DNA from: Deferrivibrio essentukiensis
Lineage (GTDB): Bacteria; Chrysiogenota; Deferribacteres; Deferribacterales; Deferrivibrionaceae
Reading direction: 5' to 3'
Length of the DNA stretch: 64,000 nt
Assembly: GCF_020480685.1 (NCBI RefSeq)
Contig: NZ_JAJAFU010000003.1
Location: 62,001-126,000 of the forward strand
Below, one piece after another: positions 19,276 to 28,589 of this stretch. A program made the translations under genes and the position numbers. How positions within the stretch are numbered: position 1 is the first letter of the stretch; each line of letters starts with the position of its first letter. The notes under the pieces were generated by a model. The model saw only the letters and a list, made by a program, of their open reading frames with translations, was not told the DNA's origin and did not search any database.

Positions 19276-19823
19276 AAAACACGAAAGAGAAAATAATAAA
19301 ATCTGCAATAAAAATATTCGCTCAAAAAGGGTACTGGAGAACCAAAGTATCTGATATCGTAGCTGATGCAGGGTTTGCACAGGGCAGTTTCTACAACTGT
19401 TTCAGCGGGAAAGAAGAGTGTTTTAAAGAGATTTTATTAATGCTTCATAATGAAACTGTAAGCCAAGTCGAAAGCACACTTTCAGCACTTCCGACCAAAG
19501 ATAAACTTCCGGGTTTTTTAAAACTTTTAAACAAAAGATTTAGGCAATCCCAAGATATCGCAAAAATATTTCTTTATGAGGCTTTAACATGCAGTCACGA
19601 GCTTAGAGAAATATACATATCTTTTAAACAGAAAAACTTTGAAATTTTATATTCAATTTTAACTGAACTAAAATGTGAATACAGATATGAGAAGGCCTTC
19701 ATTTTAAATAGTTTTATAAAAAGCATGATTGAAACTTTAATCATAGAGAATAACTTTGACATTGATAAGGTTAATAAAATCATTGATAATACACTAAAAA
19801 TTGTCATAAAGGAGCGACAATGA
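19263..19823 (+). CDS. TetR family transcriptional regulator of the efflux operon
   Basis: A 186-residue protein whose first 50 residues are a TetR helix-turn-helix: IIKSAIKIFAQKGYWRTKVSDIV then AGFAQGSFYNCFSGKEECF. The remainder is a diverse ligand-binding domain. It is the first gene of tetR-tolC-emrA-emrB and most likely represses the operon until an efflux substrate binds. A CTGACTGA/TCAGTCAG palindrome overlaps its start codon. The gene has no Shine-Dalgarno. Its stop overlaps the tolC-like start (ATGA) with an AAGGAG site inside the end of tetR. Ligand unknown. Confidence 0.9.
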   Translation: MSQSENTKEKIIKSAIKIFAQKGYWRTKVSDIVADAGFAQGSFYNCFSGKEECFKEILLMLHNETVSQVESTLSALPTKDKLPGFLKLLNKRFRQSQDIAKIFLYEALTCSHELREIYISFKQKNFEILYSILTELKCEYRYEKAFILNSFIKSMIETLIIENNFDIDKVNKIIDNTLKIVIKERQ

Positions 19824-21116
19824 AAAAGATACTTTTGATGCTTTTGGTCTCGTCCAATATCTTTGCATTAAATATTGACGAAGCTGTACAAAATGCTCTG
19901 CAAAATAACCATATTTTAAAGTTTTACGAATCTTCAGTCAAAAGCAGCAAATACGATACAGAATCTTCCAAATCGTTACAAATGCCCTCTTTTTTCTTAG
20001 ATTCTTCATACACATTACTTGATAAAGAGAAAAAGCTTAATGTGGAAATCGCTCCGGGAATAACGAGCAGTATGACTCAAGTAAAAGATAAATACTTTGA
20101 TGCAACTGTAGGTATAAAGTACAATATTTATACAGGGGGAGCTGTTAGCTCAAACATCAACATTAATCGTTACAAAGAGGAAAGTGTCAAACAAAACTAT
20201 TTAGAGTTTAAAAATGAGCTTATTTTTCAAGTAAAAAAGCAATATGCAGAGATACTTAAGCTTTTGGCACAAAAAGAAATAGCGCAAAGACATCTTGATG
20301 CCTTAAACAACCATTATTCAGATGTAAAAAATTTTTATAAACAAGGTATAGTAGCCGAATTGGACTTGCTGCAAACTGACGTAAAATTAAAAGAAGCTAA
20401 ACAGTCTCTTACCAAAATTGATAATTACATCAAAGTTGCTAAATCCGCCCTAAGTCTTTTAATAAACAGTAATATTGAAAGCTCTGATTTTCCTTTGACA
20501 GAATTAAATCAAAACACTATCGAAAAAACAATAAAGATAGATACTCTTTACGAGGAGGCAGTAAAAAACAGACCTATAATAAAACAGACCTATAATAAAA
20601 CAGATTGAAGCAGAAATTAATGCCCTCAATGAATCTAAAAAAACTATAAAATCAGGCTATTTACCAAAAATTTATGCTGCAGGCGGATATACTTATAACA
20701 ACCAAAATGATGAAATTTCCCCAAAAGGTGGATTTTTTGGAAAACTCGGTATTCAAATGAATATTGACTGGGATTACCCAACGAAGAAGCTTAAATCTGT
20801 CAGCGAAAAACTAATTGCACTAAATCAACAGAGATTAAATACAATTTTGAAAGTAAAACTTGAAGTTAAAGAAGCTTACGAAACATATCAAACTGCTCTT
20901 TTAAACCTTGAAGTAGCCAAAAGTGCTGTGGATGAAGCTAAAGAATATAACAGAATAATCAAGCTCAAATATGACAATGGCCTAGCTTCCAACTCTGATG
21001 TATTAGATGGACAAGCACTACTCACGACAGCACTAAGTAACGAAAAGAATGCTTACTACGATCTATTTATAGCATACTTCCAGATAGAAAAAACAATTGG
21101 AAAAAACTTGAGGTGA
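19820..21116 (+). pseudogene. TolC-like outer membrane efflux protein, frameshifted by a 16-bp tandem duplication
   Basis: The first frame (19820-20608) encodes a signal peptide and the first OMF half. It ends prematurely just after RPIIKQTYNKTD. Reading on in the shifted frame from 20600 gives QIEAEINALNESKKT then SGYLPKIYAAGGY, a typical OMF continuation, through to 21116. Between them is a direct duplication of ACAGACCTATAATAAA at 20568-20599. Removing one copy gives an uninterrupted 426-codon gene of normal OMF length (outer membrane channel for EmrAB-type pumps). It may be a real loss, an assembly or sequencing error, or a reversible switch. The rest of the operon is intact. Confidence 0.85.
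20565..20604 (+). repeat. 16-bp tandem repeat (2.5 copies) inside the tolC-like gene
   Basis: The sequence has an exact 16-base period from 20565 to 20604, with unit ACAGACCTATAATAAA and the octamer AAAACAGA occurring three times. Sixteen is not a multiple of three, so gain or loss of one unit changes the reading frame of the surrounding gene. Confidence 0.95.
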
Positions 21117-21120
21117 TTAT

Positions 21121-22248
21121 ATGAAGAAACAGGTAAAAATTGCTCTTGTACTGCTTTTTATTGGGCTTATTGCAGCCATTGTAATCGGTTATAAGTGGCT
21201 TGAAAACAGAAAACTCTATGCCAGCACTGATGCTTTTTTTGTCAAAAGTGACAAAATAGCAAATGTATCATTTAAGAGGATTTCAGGAAAAATAGTTAAA
21301 ATGAACTTTAAGGAAGGGGATAGTGTAAAAGCCGGTGACATCATGGCCGAAATTGATAGCACCGATTACCAAACCCAACTTGAAAAAATTAATCATAATA
21401 TAAATTCACTTTTAGCTGAAAAAGATGCCTTGACTGTTAACAAGGATAAGACAGAAAAATCACTTAAAATAGAGAAAAACATTAAGAATGATACGCTGAA
21501 ATCTGTTGAGAAAGAGATTGAATCTTTTAAACAGAATATTAATGAGGTTGATATACAACTCAGTCAGCTTGAAAAAGATTATAACAGGTATAAAAACTTA
21601 AAAGAGGAGAAAGCAATATCTGAAAAAAGCTTTGAAGATATTCAAACAAATCTCAAAAGACTTAAGGCTAAAAAAGCTTCCCTATCAGAGAAACTTAAAT
21701 CACTTTATTACTCAAAACAAATTGCTGAAAAAGACCTTGCTCTTGTAGATGTTAAGCTCAAAATAATTTTTGAATTGGAGAAAAAGCTACAATCTCTGGA
21801 CGAGCAGATAAGCGCCCTGAAAAAGGACAGAGAAGACATAGTCAAAATGATAGAATACTGCAAATTAAAAGCTCCTTTTGATGGAGTCATAGGGCAAAAA
21901 TACGCTGAAGAAGGGAGCGTAGTAAAGGCCGGCAGTTATATTTATTCATTAGTTGATACGACTAATCTTTACGGATATGTATTGATGGAAGAGGAAAAAA
22001 TTAATGGAGTAAACCCTGGCGATGTAGCTGAAATAAAAATTGATGCTTACCCTGATGAAAAGTTTGAAGGTGAAGTAGTGGAGGTATTCCCTGCATCTGC
22101 TGCCACTTATGCCCTGGTGCCAAGAGATATTTCTGCGGGTGAATTTACTAAAGTATCACAGAGGATTCCTATAAGAATTAAATTTACATCAGGGAATTTG
22201 CAACTATTAAGAGTTGGACTTGGTGGAGAAATAAAAATAAAAAGGTAA
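21121..22248 (+). CDS. HlyD/EmrA family membrane fusion protein
   Basis: This 375-residue periplasmic adaptor has one N-terminal transmembrane anchor (about residues 6-26). The first half of a split lipoyl domain follows (GKIVKMNFKEGDSVKAGDIMAEI). Next comes a long helical hairpin rich in Lys/Glu and Leu heptads (about 80-240), then the second lipoyl half (KAPFDGVIGQKYAEEGSVVKAG) and a C-terminal beta domain. It would bridge the EmrB-like inner membrane transporter and a TolC-type channel. A GAGGTGAT site precedes the ATG, 4 bp after the broken tolC-like gene, so it can still be translated independently. Confidence 0.92.
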   Translation: MKKQVKIALVLLFIGLIAAIVIGYKWLENRKLYASTDAFFVKSDKIANVSFKRISGKIVKMNFKEGDSVKAGDIMAEIDSTDYQTQLEKINHNINSLLAEKDALTVNKDKTEKSLKIEKNIKNDTLKSVEKEIESFKQNINEVDIQLSQLEKDYNRYKNLKEEKAISEKSFEDIQTNLKRLKAKKASLSEKLKSLYYSKQIAEKDLALVDVKLKIIFELEKKLQSLDEQISALKKDREDIVKMIEYCKLKAPFDGVIGQKYAEEGSVVKAGSYIYSLVDTTNLYGYVLMEEEKINGVNPGDVAEIKIDAYPDEKFEGEVVEVFPASAATYALVPRDISAGEFTKVSQRIPIRIKFTSGNLQLLRVGLGGEIKIKR

Positions 22249-22251
22249 CAT

Positions 22252-23811
22252 ATGGTTATTGATAATGAAAAACCGATATACGAGCAGATTAGTTTAATCG
22301 GACGCCTTTTAATCACCTTTGTGGTGATGGCTGGTACATTTATGGCAATATTAGATACAACAATAGTAGATGTTGTAGTACCAAAAATGATGGCTCCGCT
22401 AAAAACAGATTTATACGGTGTGCAGTGGGTTATTACATCTTATATGGCTTCAGCTGCCACAGCATTATTGTTGGTAGAATCTCTTGATAAAGTCTTAGGG
22501 CTCAGCAAGCTTTTTATTATAGGGATAACAATTTTCACAATATCAAGTTACTTATGCGGTGTTTCTTCTGACTTGACGCAGATGATAGTTTTTAGATGTA
22601 TGCAAGGCACAGGAGAAGCTTTTGTAGTAGCTTCAGCTCAGGCAATTCTGTTTTCTCTTTACCCCCCTCATATGAAAGGGCTTGCTATGGGTATCTACGG
22701 AATGGGAGTAAGTTTTGCTCCGGCACTTGGCCCGACACTCGGCGGGTGGCTTACCGAACACCTCGGATGGAGGAGTGTTTTTTTTGTTAATATCCCTATT
22801 GGTCTTATGGTAGTGGTTTTGGGGCTTCTTCTTCTACCAAAATATTCAAAATCTACTGAGAAATTTAAATTTAATTTTATAAGCTATTTTTTTCTTGCGT
22901 CATTTACAATATCACTACTAATTATGCTATCAAAAGGGCAGCAAAAAGGGTGGTTTCAGTCTAATTTTATCTTTGTACTATTTTTCTTAAGTGCTATATC
23001 TCTTATAATTTATATAATTTTCGAACTTATTTCAAAATATAAACTAATCGACTTTTCTATCTTTAAAATTCCTCAATATAGGTATGCCACACTAATATAT
23101 TTCTTTACACTTGGGCTTTCAATCTATCAGCTTTTTTATCTAATACCACTTTATTATGAAAACCTTAGGCATTTTACTACCCTACAAACAGGCCTTCATA
23201 TGTTGGGATTTGCCATATTTATAGGGCTTACTTCTCCTATAGCAGGGATACTTTCAGACAAAATTGGCGAGCATTATGTTTTACTCTTTAATACTGTGCT
23301 TTACATTTTAACAAGTGTATTTCTTATGCCACAGTTAAATTACTATACGCCATCAGTCCAAACTATCTTGCTGACAGTCCCTCTCGGATTTTCTTTGGGC
23401 AGTTTTTTTGCTCCAATTACTACACTTGCCATGAGACACTTAAAAGATAAAACAAGTCTTGGCGTTGGACTTTTGCATTATTTACGATTTATGGGTGGGT
23501 CATTTGGCACGGCAATCGCGACTAACACGTTGCAATCTAAATATAACTTACACTTTGAAGAAATTGGAAATATGCAAAATCAGTCACATGTGTACTATTA
23601 TTTCACTACACTTAAAGAGCAACTCTCTGGCCTTTTAAGTCCCGATGTTATAGATCTGAAAATGGGTGTTTTGCTTGGAAAAGCTATGTCAGTTCAGGCT
23701 TTAAGTAATGCTTTTCAAGATGTATTCAGCCATGCGGGATATTTTGGAATTTTTGGACTTTCCTTTTTGACTTTTGTGTTTATTCATGAGATAAAAGCAA
23801 AAAAGGCTTAA
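22252..23811 (+). CDS. DHA2 family MFS drug:proton antiporter (EmrB/QacA type)
   Basis: A 519-residue protein with about 14 hydrophobic segments, the size of the DHA2 family. Typical blocks are visible: [17 protein letters not shown] in the first helix (with the family D), [10 protein letters not shown], and the motif-C-like [17 protein letters not shown] in helix 5. It would expel drugs or other amphipathic compounds together with the adjacent adaptor. An AAGGTAA site precedes the ATG. hisF begins 13 bp after its stop, so the biosynthetic genes may share this transcript. Substrate not predictable. Confidence 0.92.
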   Translation: MVIDNEKPIYEQISLIGRLLITFVVMAGTFMAILDTTIVDVVVPKMMAPLKTDLYGVQWVITSYMASAATALLLVESLDKVLGLSKLFIIGITIFTISSYLCGVSSDLTQMIVFRCMQGTGEAFVVASAQAILFSLYPPHMKGLAMGIYGMGVSFAPALGPTLGGWLTEHLGWRSVFFVNIPIGLMVVVLGLLLLPKYSKSTEKFKFNFISYFFLASFTISLLIMLSKGQQKGWFQSNFIFVLFFLSAISLIIYIIFELISKYKLIDFSIFKIPQYRYATLIYFFTLGLSIYQLFYLIPLYYENLRHFTTLQTGLHMLGFAIFIGLTSPIAGILSDKIGEHYVLLFNTVLYILTSVFLMPQLNYYTPSVQTILLTVPLGFSLGSFFAPITTLAMRHLKDKTSLGVGLLHYLRFMGGSFGTAIATNTLQSKYNLHFEEIGNMQNQSHVYYYFTTLKEQLSGLLSPDVIDLKMGVLLGKAMSVQALSNAFQDVFSHAGYFGIFGLSFLTFVFIHEIKAKKA

Positions 23812-23824
23812 TAAGGGTGTTTAT

Positions 23825-24583
23825 ATGCTCACAAAAAGAATTATTCCCTGCCTTGACGTTAAAGATGGCAGAGTAGTAAAGGGGACAAAATTTCTTGATT
23901 TGAAAGATGCAGGTGACCCGGTTCTGGTTGCTGAAGAGTACAACAGGCAAAAAGCGGATGAGCTTACCTTTCTTGATATTACAGCAAGCCATGAAAACCG
24001 GGGCATTATCCTTGATATTGTGGCAAAAACAGCTAAAAAAATATTTATGCCACTAACTGTAGGCGGTGGCGTAAGAACCCTTGAGGATATAAGAAATCTT
24101 CTTAATGCAGGAGCCGATAAGGTTTCTATAAACACAGCCGCGGTAAAAAACCCCGAATTTGTTAAACAGGCATCAAAGAAATTCGGTTCACAGTGTATTG
24201 TTGTGGCAATTGATGCAAAGATGGTTGGGGAAAACACATGGGAGGTATTTACCCATGGCGGCAGAAATCCTACCGGGATTGATGCTATAAAATGGGCAAT
24301 ACGCATGCAGGAATATGGCGCAGGTGAAATACTTTTAACCTCAATGGACAAAGATGGTACAAAAGATGGATACGATATTAATTTGACACGAAATATCGCA
24401 GAGGCAGTAAAAATTCCCGTAATTGCCTCCGGTGGAGTCGGAAACGCACAGCATATACTTGATGGTTTAACAAAGGGTAAAGCTGATGCGGCACTTGCAG
24501 CAAGTATTTTTCATTTTGGAGAATACACCGTGCAAGAAGTTAAAGAATTTTTAAAAAATAACGGCGTAAATGTGAGGTTGTAA
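23825..24583 (+). CDS. hisF: Imidazole glycerol phosphate synthase, cyclase subunit
   Basis: This 252-residue (beta/alpha)8 barrel starts [20 protein letters not shown], with the catalytic Asp11 in CLDVKDG. The second catalytic Asp is in VVAIDAK near residue 130, and a C-terminal phosphate-binding SGGVGNAQ lies near residue 200. It uses ammonia from HisH to close the imidazole ring, releasing AICAR. hisH and hisA are not adjacent; only hisE follows. It lies immediately downstream of emrB, an unusual neighbour for a histidine gene. Confidence 0.96.
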   Translation: MLTKRIIPCLDVKDGRVVKGTKFLDLKDAGDPVLVAEEYNRQKADELTFLDITASHENRGIILDIVAKTAKKIFMPLTVGGGVRTLEDIRNLLNAGADKVSINTAAVKNPEFVKQASKKFGSQCIVVAIDAKMVGENTWEVFTHGGRNPTGIDAIKWAIRMQEYGAGEILLTSMDKDGTKDGYDINLTRNIAEAVKIPVIASGGVGNAQHILDGLTKGKADAALAASIFHFGEYTVQEVKEFLKNNGVNVRL

Positions 24584-24868
24584 ATGGACTTATCATTTCT
24601 TGAGAATTTGGTCAAAATAATTCATGACAGGAAGATAAACCCTTCTGAGAGCTCTTACACTGCTAAGCTTTTTGAAGGTGGAGAAAACAAAATAATCAAA
24701 AAACTTGGAGAAGAAAATGCTGAATTTATCCAGGCTTTTTTAATACAGTCTGATAAGAGGATAATTTCAGAGGCAGCTGATTATCTTTATCATTTAATTG
24801 TGGCACTTGAATATAAAAACATATCTTTTGAAAGTGTGATAGATGAACTTAAAAAAAGGCACAAGTAG
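24584..24868 (+). CDS. hisE: Phosphoribosyl-ATP pyrophosphatase
   Basis: A 94-residue all-alpha MazG-like pyrophosphohydrolase. The family pattern is visible in SSYTAKLFEGGENKIIKKLGEENAEFIQAF, with metal-binding acidic residues in GEENAE and the later SEAADYLYHL. It hydrolyses phosphoribosyl-ATP to phosphoribosyl-AMP in histidine synthesis. The start is adjacent to the hisF stop, so the two are coupled. It is a standalone HisE, not fused to HisI. Its last 26 bp overlap the next gene. Confidence 0.93.
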   Translation: MDLSFLENLVKIIHDRKINPSESSYTAKLFEGGENKIIKKLGEENAEFIQAFLIQSDKRIISEAADYLYHLIVALEYKNISFESVIDELKKRHK

Positions 24869-25583
24869 CCTGATACTCGAAAATATAGTTGATGAAGTCT
24901 ATGACACATTAAAAAGTTTGACAATAGAGGATTATGTAATAGGACTTAATTACGTTGCTGTACGAACAGAAGCCGGAACAGGGCTTGCTTATTCATTTTT
25001 TGACAATCAACAATCAGAGTGTTGTGTAGATATTACATCCCTTAAAGGAATAAAAGGTAAAGAGGTCGCAGGATTTATCTACAATAATAACTTCTTACTT
25101 AACAGCATCTTGGTAGCTATGATAAATTCTATCCTAAAAAATGGTGTTGAAGATAATTTGCAACTATATGACAGATTTGACTTTAAAAATAAAACTGTAG
25201 GGATGATAGGTGACTTCAAACCCCTTACAAAAAAAATCAAAGATACAGCAAAGAGGCTTGATATTTATGAACTTAAAAACATCCCCGGCACAATTAAACC
25301 AAACTTTGCAAAACTATTTCTAAGAGAAACAGATTATCTTATAATAACCGGATCAACTCTTGTAAATTTTACTGCAGATGATTTTATAAATTTTGCAAAA
25401 GATACATGCGAAATAATTTTTGTTGGCCCCACGGCACCGCTTTCAACCGCTCTTTCAGAAATTGCACACATTGCAGGCTCATCGGTAAATAATCACTCTA
25501 AATGCTTTGATATCGTTAAAAAAGGTGGTGGGATGCATGCCTTGAAAAGTTATTTAGTTAAAAAGTGGCTTGCTAAAAATTAG
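24843..25583 (+). CDS. DUF364 family protein (putative heavy-metal chelation domain, with DUF4213-like N-terminus)
   Basis: This 246-residue cytosolic protein has an N-terminal region resembling DUF4213. A Rossmann-like DUF364 domain begins at about residue 110 (KTVGMIGDFKPL) and includes IITGSTLVNFT and IIFVGPTAPLS. Members often sit near molybdenum or other metal-cofactor genes, and the family is only provisionally linked to metal chelation. Here it follows hisFE with a 26-bp overlap, so it is translated from the same mRNA, but nothing suggests a histidine role. Its 3' end overlaps the convergent response-regulator gene by 4 bp. Confidence 0.78.
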   Translation: MNLKKGTSSLILENIVDEVYDTLKSLTIEDYVIGLNYVAVRTEAGTGLAYSFFDNQQSECCVDITSLKGIKGKEVAGFIYNNNFLLNSILVAMINSILKNGVEDNLQLYDRFDFKNKTVGMIGDFKPLTKKIKDTAKRLDIYELKNIPGTIKPNFAKLFLRETDYLIITGSTLVNFTADDFINFAKDTCEIIFVGPTAPLSTALSEIAHIAGSSVNNHSKCFDIVKKGGGMHALKSYLVKKWLAKN

Positions 25584-25957
25584 CTTTTTAACTTAGATCT
25601 CCTTTTTTCTATCGCCTTTTCTACCCTTTCAAGGATAAGGGACGGTTTCTTTGTTTTTACAAAATATTCATCTGCATAAAGGGAAGCAAAATTCCTCTTA
25701 TGCTCTTCGTATGCGGTCAGTAGAAATACAGGTATATTTTCATCAATCTCCCTTATTTCTCGTAATACATCAAGCCCATTCTTTTCCGGCATACTGATAT
25801 CAAGTAATATTATGTCAGGTTTTTGCTCCTTAAAATATTCAAGTCCGACGATTCCGTCCTCAGCGGTTATTACGTCAAAACCATTCTCTACAAAAAAAGT
25901 TTTGTAAAACTCTCTTATACTAAAATCATCATCAATGATTAAAACTTTATTCTTCAT
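25580..25957 (-). CDS. Single-domain response regulator (CheY-like)
   Basis: A 125-residue stand-alone receiver. The acidic pocket is DDD at 9-11, the phosphoacceptor is D53 in LLDISMP, the switch Thr is in LLTAYE near residue 81, and a Lys-Pro pair closes the domain. There is no output domain. Its start lies inside the end of the upstream histidine kinase gene (11-bp overlap), so the two form a two-component pair. Such single-domain regulators act by protein contact, phosphorelay or phosphate buffering. The downstream target is unknown. Confidence 0.92.
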   Translation of the reverse strand: MKNKVLIIDDDFSIREFYKTFFVENGFDVITAEDGIVGLEYFKEQKPDIILLDISMPEKNGLDVLREIREIDENIPVFLLTAYEEHKRNFASLYADEYFVKTKKPSLILERVEKAIEKRRSKLKS

Positions 25958-27395
25958 AACTTCTCCCTAAAGGCAACTCTATCGTCACACATGCCCCGTT
26001 ACTTATATTTTTTATTTTAATATTTCCGCCATGTTTGCCAATTATCTCTTTACATATAGAAAGTCCAAGGCCTGTCCCGTGCTCTTTAGTGCTAAAAAAA
26101 GGGTCAAACACCTTGCTTAAAATGTCCTCTGGGATACCACACCCAGTATCCTCTATATTAACATATATTTTTTTGCTGTTACACTTTGTAGAAATCTTTA
26201 GAATACCGCCTTTTTCCATTGCATGTATCGCATTCTCAAAGATATTCAATAAAACCTGCTTAATCCTCTTAACATCAGCATTGACTTTTACACGTTCACT
26301 ATCTATGTCAATAGAAAGCTCAATATTGTTCATACGTAATTTTTCAGAAATCAGCTCAATAGTTGAATAGACAAGGTCGCCGATTTCAACCTGTTCAAAA
26401 TTTAATTTATTCTGTCTTGAATACCCAAGTATATCCGAAACAATTCTGTCCAATCTCTCAATTTCACTATTTACAATATTCAAATAAGTTTTACCTTTCG
26501 GGTCATTAATATACTTTTCAAGCTTTGCAGCAAAACCTCCAATTGCAACAAGAGGGTTTTTAATCTCGTGTGCAACAGTAGCCGCAAATTTGCCTACCTG
26601 AGCCAAAGTGCTTGTTTTGGCTACATTTTCCTTAAAATATTTAATATCTTCAACCGCAAAATCATACATTTTAAACATTTTATTGAGCTCTATGGCAACT
26701 GAAATCATTCTAACATAAAATTTAAATTGCTCTTCAGTACCTTTATCGTAAAATAAAGGCTGAGCCAGCACAATGCCTGTAGGACCAGTCTTGGAAAAGA
26801 CATTACCCGCCAAAATTTTTCCGTCAAAGCAACTTTTAATATTTTCAAACCCAATTGCATTAAGGTCAACATATTCAACTTTGTTATAAAACAGAATATC
26901 TGTAAGCACACTCTTATTATCTATATTGGCTACAAAATTTTTAAAATTGTTAAGCGCTTTATTTGAATTATCCTTTGAAACAAAAAATACACACTTGAGA
27001 GTCATTACAGCTTCATTGAACAACATAAGCCCAATACTTTTAAAATTTCCTTCGGACAAGAGAAGATTGGAAATCAACTTAAGGCTTTCATCAAGATTCC
27101 TATTTTCCAAGACACTTAGCAAAATATCGGAGCATTTTAACACACTTTGAGAACAGTTTAGACTTTCTTTTTTTATTTGCTGTTCAAAATATTCTGATAA
27201 CAATTCAGTATTTACATTTCCATTAATATTTTTATCAAAACCAAACTTCATCTGAAGATTATTTTTATTAACAGTCAGTTGCGAGATTGTACTACTCCCG
27301 TTGCGGTATTCCATGATGAGTCCATCCCCATCTGAAATAACTATTTCCGAAAAATTCAATCCAAATAGCTTCTCAGCTAATTTAACACTATTCAT
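25947..27395 (-). CDS. Soluble sensor histidine kinase
   Basis: The protein is 482 residues. A long N-terminal region with GAF-like character (about 60-240) precedes a HisKA domain with the phosphoacceptor His in VAHEIKNPLVAIGGF near residue 275. A complete HATPase follows (ENAIHAMEKGG, DTGCGIPEDI, TKEHGTGLGLS). There are no membrane helices, so it senses a cytosolic cue. The frame opens with a TTG at 27401. I prefer the ATG at 27395, because a perfect TATAAT (27401-27406) ends 5 nt before it and a start at 27401 would lie inside the promoter. No SD is present, so a leaderless mRNA is predicted. Confidence 0.9.
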   Translation of the reverse strand: MNSVKLAEKLFGLNFSEIVISDGDGLIMEYRNGSSTISQLTVNKNNLQMKFGFDKNINGNVNTELLSEYFEQQIKKESLNCSQSVLKCSDILLSVLENRNLDESLKLISNLLLSEGNFKSIGLMLFNEAVMTLKCVFFVSKDNSNKALNNFKNFVANIDNKSVLTDILFYNKVEYVDLNAIGFENIKSCFDGKILAGNVFSKTGPTGIVLAQPLFYDKGTEEQFKFYVRMISVAIELNKMFKMYDFAVEDIKYFKENVAKTSTLAQVGKFAATVAHEIKNPLVAIGGFAAKLEKYINDPKGKTYLNIVNSEIERLDRIVSDILGYSRQNKLNFEQVEIGDLVYSTIELISEKLRMNNIELSIDIDSERVKVNADVKRIKQVLLNIFENAIHAMEKGGILKISTKCNSKKIYVNIEDTGCGIPEDILSKVFDPFFSTKEHGTGLGLSICKEIIGKHGGNIKIKNISNGACVTIELPLGRSYEE

Positions 27396-27435
27396 ATTCA
27401 ATTATAGCATATTTTAATTTTGAGTCGGATTTTTT

Positions 27436-27939
27436 TTAGCTATTTGCGATAAATTCTCTAAACTTTCGTATAAATATATACCAATCATCAGTTGTTCTGT
27501 TTTGAGCAAAATCACTCAACAAAATATCATATATTTCGTAAATCTCTTTTAAATACAGAGCCCTTTCAATCACCTTATCCTGAAGCTCCTCAGCAATACT
27601 TTTTGGTGCGTTGACTCTCACTATTCTCAAAGGGTCTGTTCTAAAAGTGATATCAAAAGAAACACTCTCCATTTTGACCTTTATAGAAAGTTCAAATACC
27701 TTTTTACCATCTTTTAAAGATGTATAAATCTCTTTGCATGAATTAAAATCGTCCGACTCAATAGATATCTTCTCTTCACTGTTAGGGTCGTAAAGTACGA
27801 TATGTTTGCTAGCCTCATAATAAAAAGAGCCGTTTTGACTCTCAAATACATTGTCACCTAAGTAATACTTACCTAAAAGATACGTTAAAAACTCAGATTC
27901 AAGAAATGTAATATCTTTTTTATCTGTATAAAGATTCAA
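27436..27939 (-). CDS. Hypothetical protein, possible C-terminal partner of the RdgC-like protein
   Basis: A 167-residue protein with no signal peptide, membrane segment or cysteines. It starts near ESEFLTYLLGKYYLG and continues with KDGKKVFELSIKVK and a helical C-terminus. From memory this order (EFLTWLW-like helix, SxxGKKV strand, helical tail) resembles the second half of the longer RdgC-like proteins of Deltaproteobacteria. It follows the RdgC-like gene by 9 bp in the same direction, supporting a two-piece version of that protein. The link is tentative; otherwise it is an unknown. Confidence 0.6.
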   Translation of the reverse strand: MNLYTDKKDITFLESEFLTYLLGKYYLGDNVFESQNGSFYYEASKHIVLYDPNSEEKISIESDDFNSCKEIYTSLKDGKKVFELSIKVKMESVSFDITFRTDPLRIVRVNAPKSIAEELQDKVIERALYLKEIYEIYDILLSDFAQNRTTDDWYIFIRKFREFIANS

Positions 27940-27948
27940 CCTTCTCTC

Positions 27949-28551
27949 CTAAAAATTATATGGTGTAAGCTTTAGCATGTCATCAATCAACTTAGCATTA
28001 CCTGTCTTTTTTCTAACGTTTTCTACCATACTTTCTCTGTATACGGCTATTTCAAATCCCAGTCTGAAAAGATGCTCCAATATATCCATAACTTTAGTAT
28101 TCAAAGCAGACACATAAATGCATTTCTCATCCTGATTTAAAATAACTTCAACAATAGAGGTGCTTGGCAAAGAATTCTTCAACAATTTAGTATTGAGTGC
28201 ATTTTTAATAAATTCTTTATCTGTTTTTGTGAGATATGTTTTTCCATTCTCTTGCATAAATGCATTTTTCATTCTTTCAAATTCTATATCAAAATATTTT
28301 TTGTTTACTTTTTTTTCATCTATTCTAACCCCAAAAACGGAAAGTCCGTCAAAATCCGTTTCAGCGGTCAAAAAATCTGTCTGCACCGGAAAATCAAACG
28401 GTACAAAACCGTAGTTTACAAACTTTTCTTCCTCAAACAAATTATTAAAGCTATACTGCTCAAGGGCTGATTGAATCTCCCGATTGGATAGTTTAAGAGC
28501 TTCTTGAAAATGAAGTCTGAAAAATGTCAGGCTTCCCGAAATAAGTCCCAT
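27949..28551 (-). CDS. RdgC-like recombination-associated protein (N-terminal type)
   Basis: This 200-residue protein opens MGLISGSLTFFRLHF and has NYGFVPFDF, FGVRIDEKKVNKK and a charged helix ending KNALNTKLLKNSLPSTSIVEVIL. ALNTKVMDILEHLF follows. This succession matches RdgC-family proteins, DNA-binding ring proteins that modulate RecA-dependent recombination, but at about two thirds of the 300-residue E. coli length. The next gene, 9 bp downstream, may supply the rest. A GAGGATT site precedes the ATG. It lies just after the ppdK terminator, so it may depend on read-through or an unseen promoter. Confidence 0.68.
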   Translation of the reverse strand: MGLISGSLTFFRLHFQEALKLSNREIQSALEQYSFNNLFEEEKFVNYGFVPFDFPVQTDFLTAETDFDGLSVFGVRIDEKKVNKKYFDIEFERMKNAFMQENGKTYLTKTDKEFIKNALNTKLLKNSLPSTSIVEVILNQDEKCIYVSALNTKVMDILEHLFRLGFEIAVYRESMVENVRKKTGNAKLIDDMLKLTPYNF

Positions 28552-28560
28552 ATAATCCTC

Positions 28561-28588
28561 AAAAAATAGGGGGGGGTAACCCCCCTTT
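28561..28588 (-). terminator. Intrinsic terminator of ppdK
   Basis: In minus-strand sense GGGGGG-TTA-CCCCCC is followed by CCTATTTTTTG. The stem begins 5 bp past the ppdK stop. The opposing strand carries eight consecutive G residues. Confidence 0.82.
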
Positions 28589-28589
28589 A

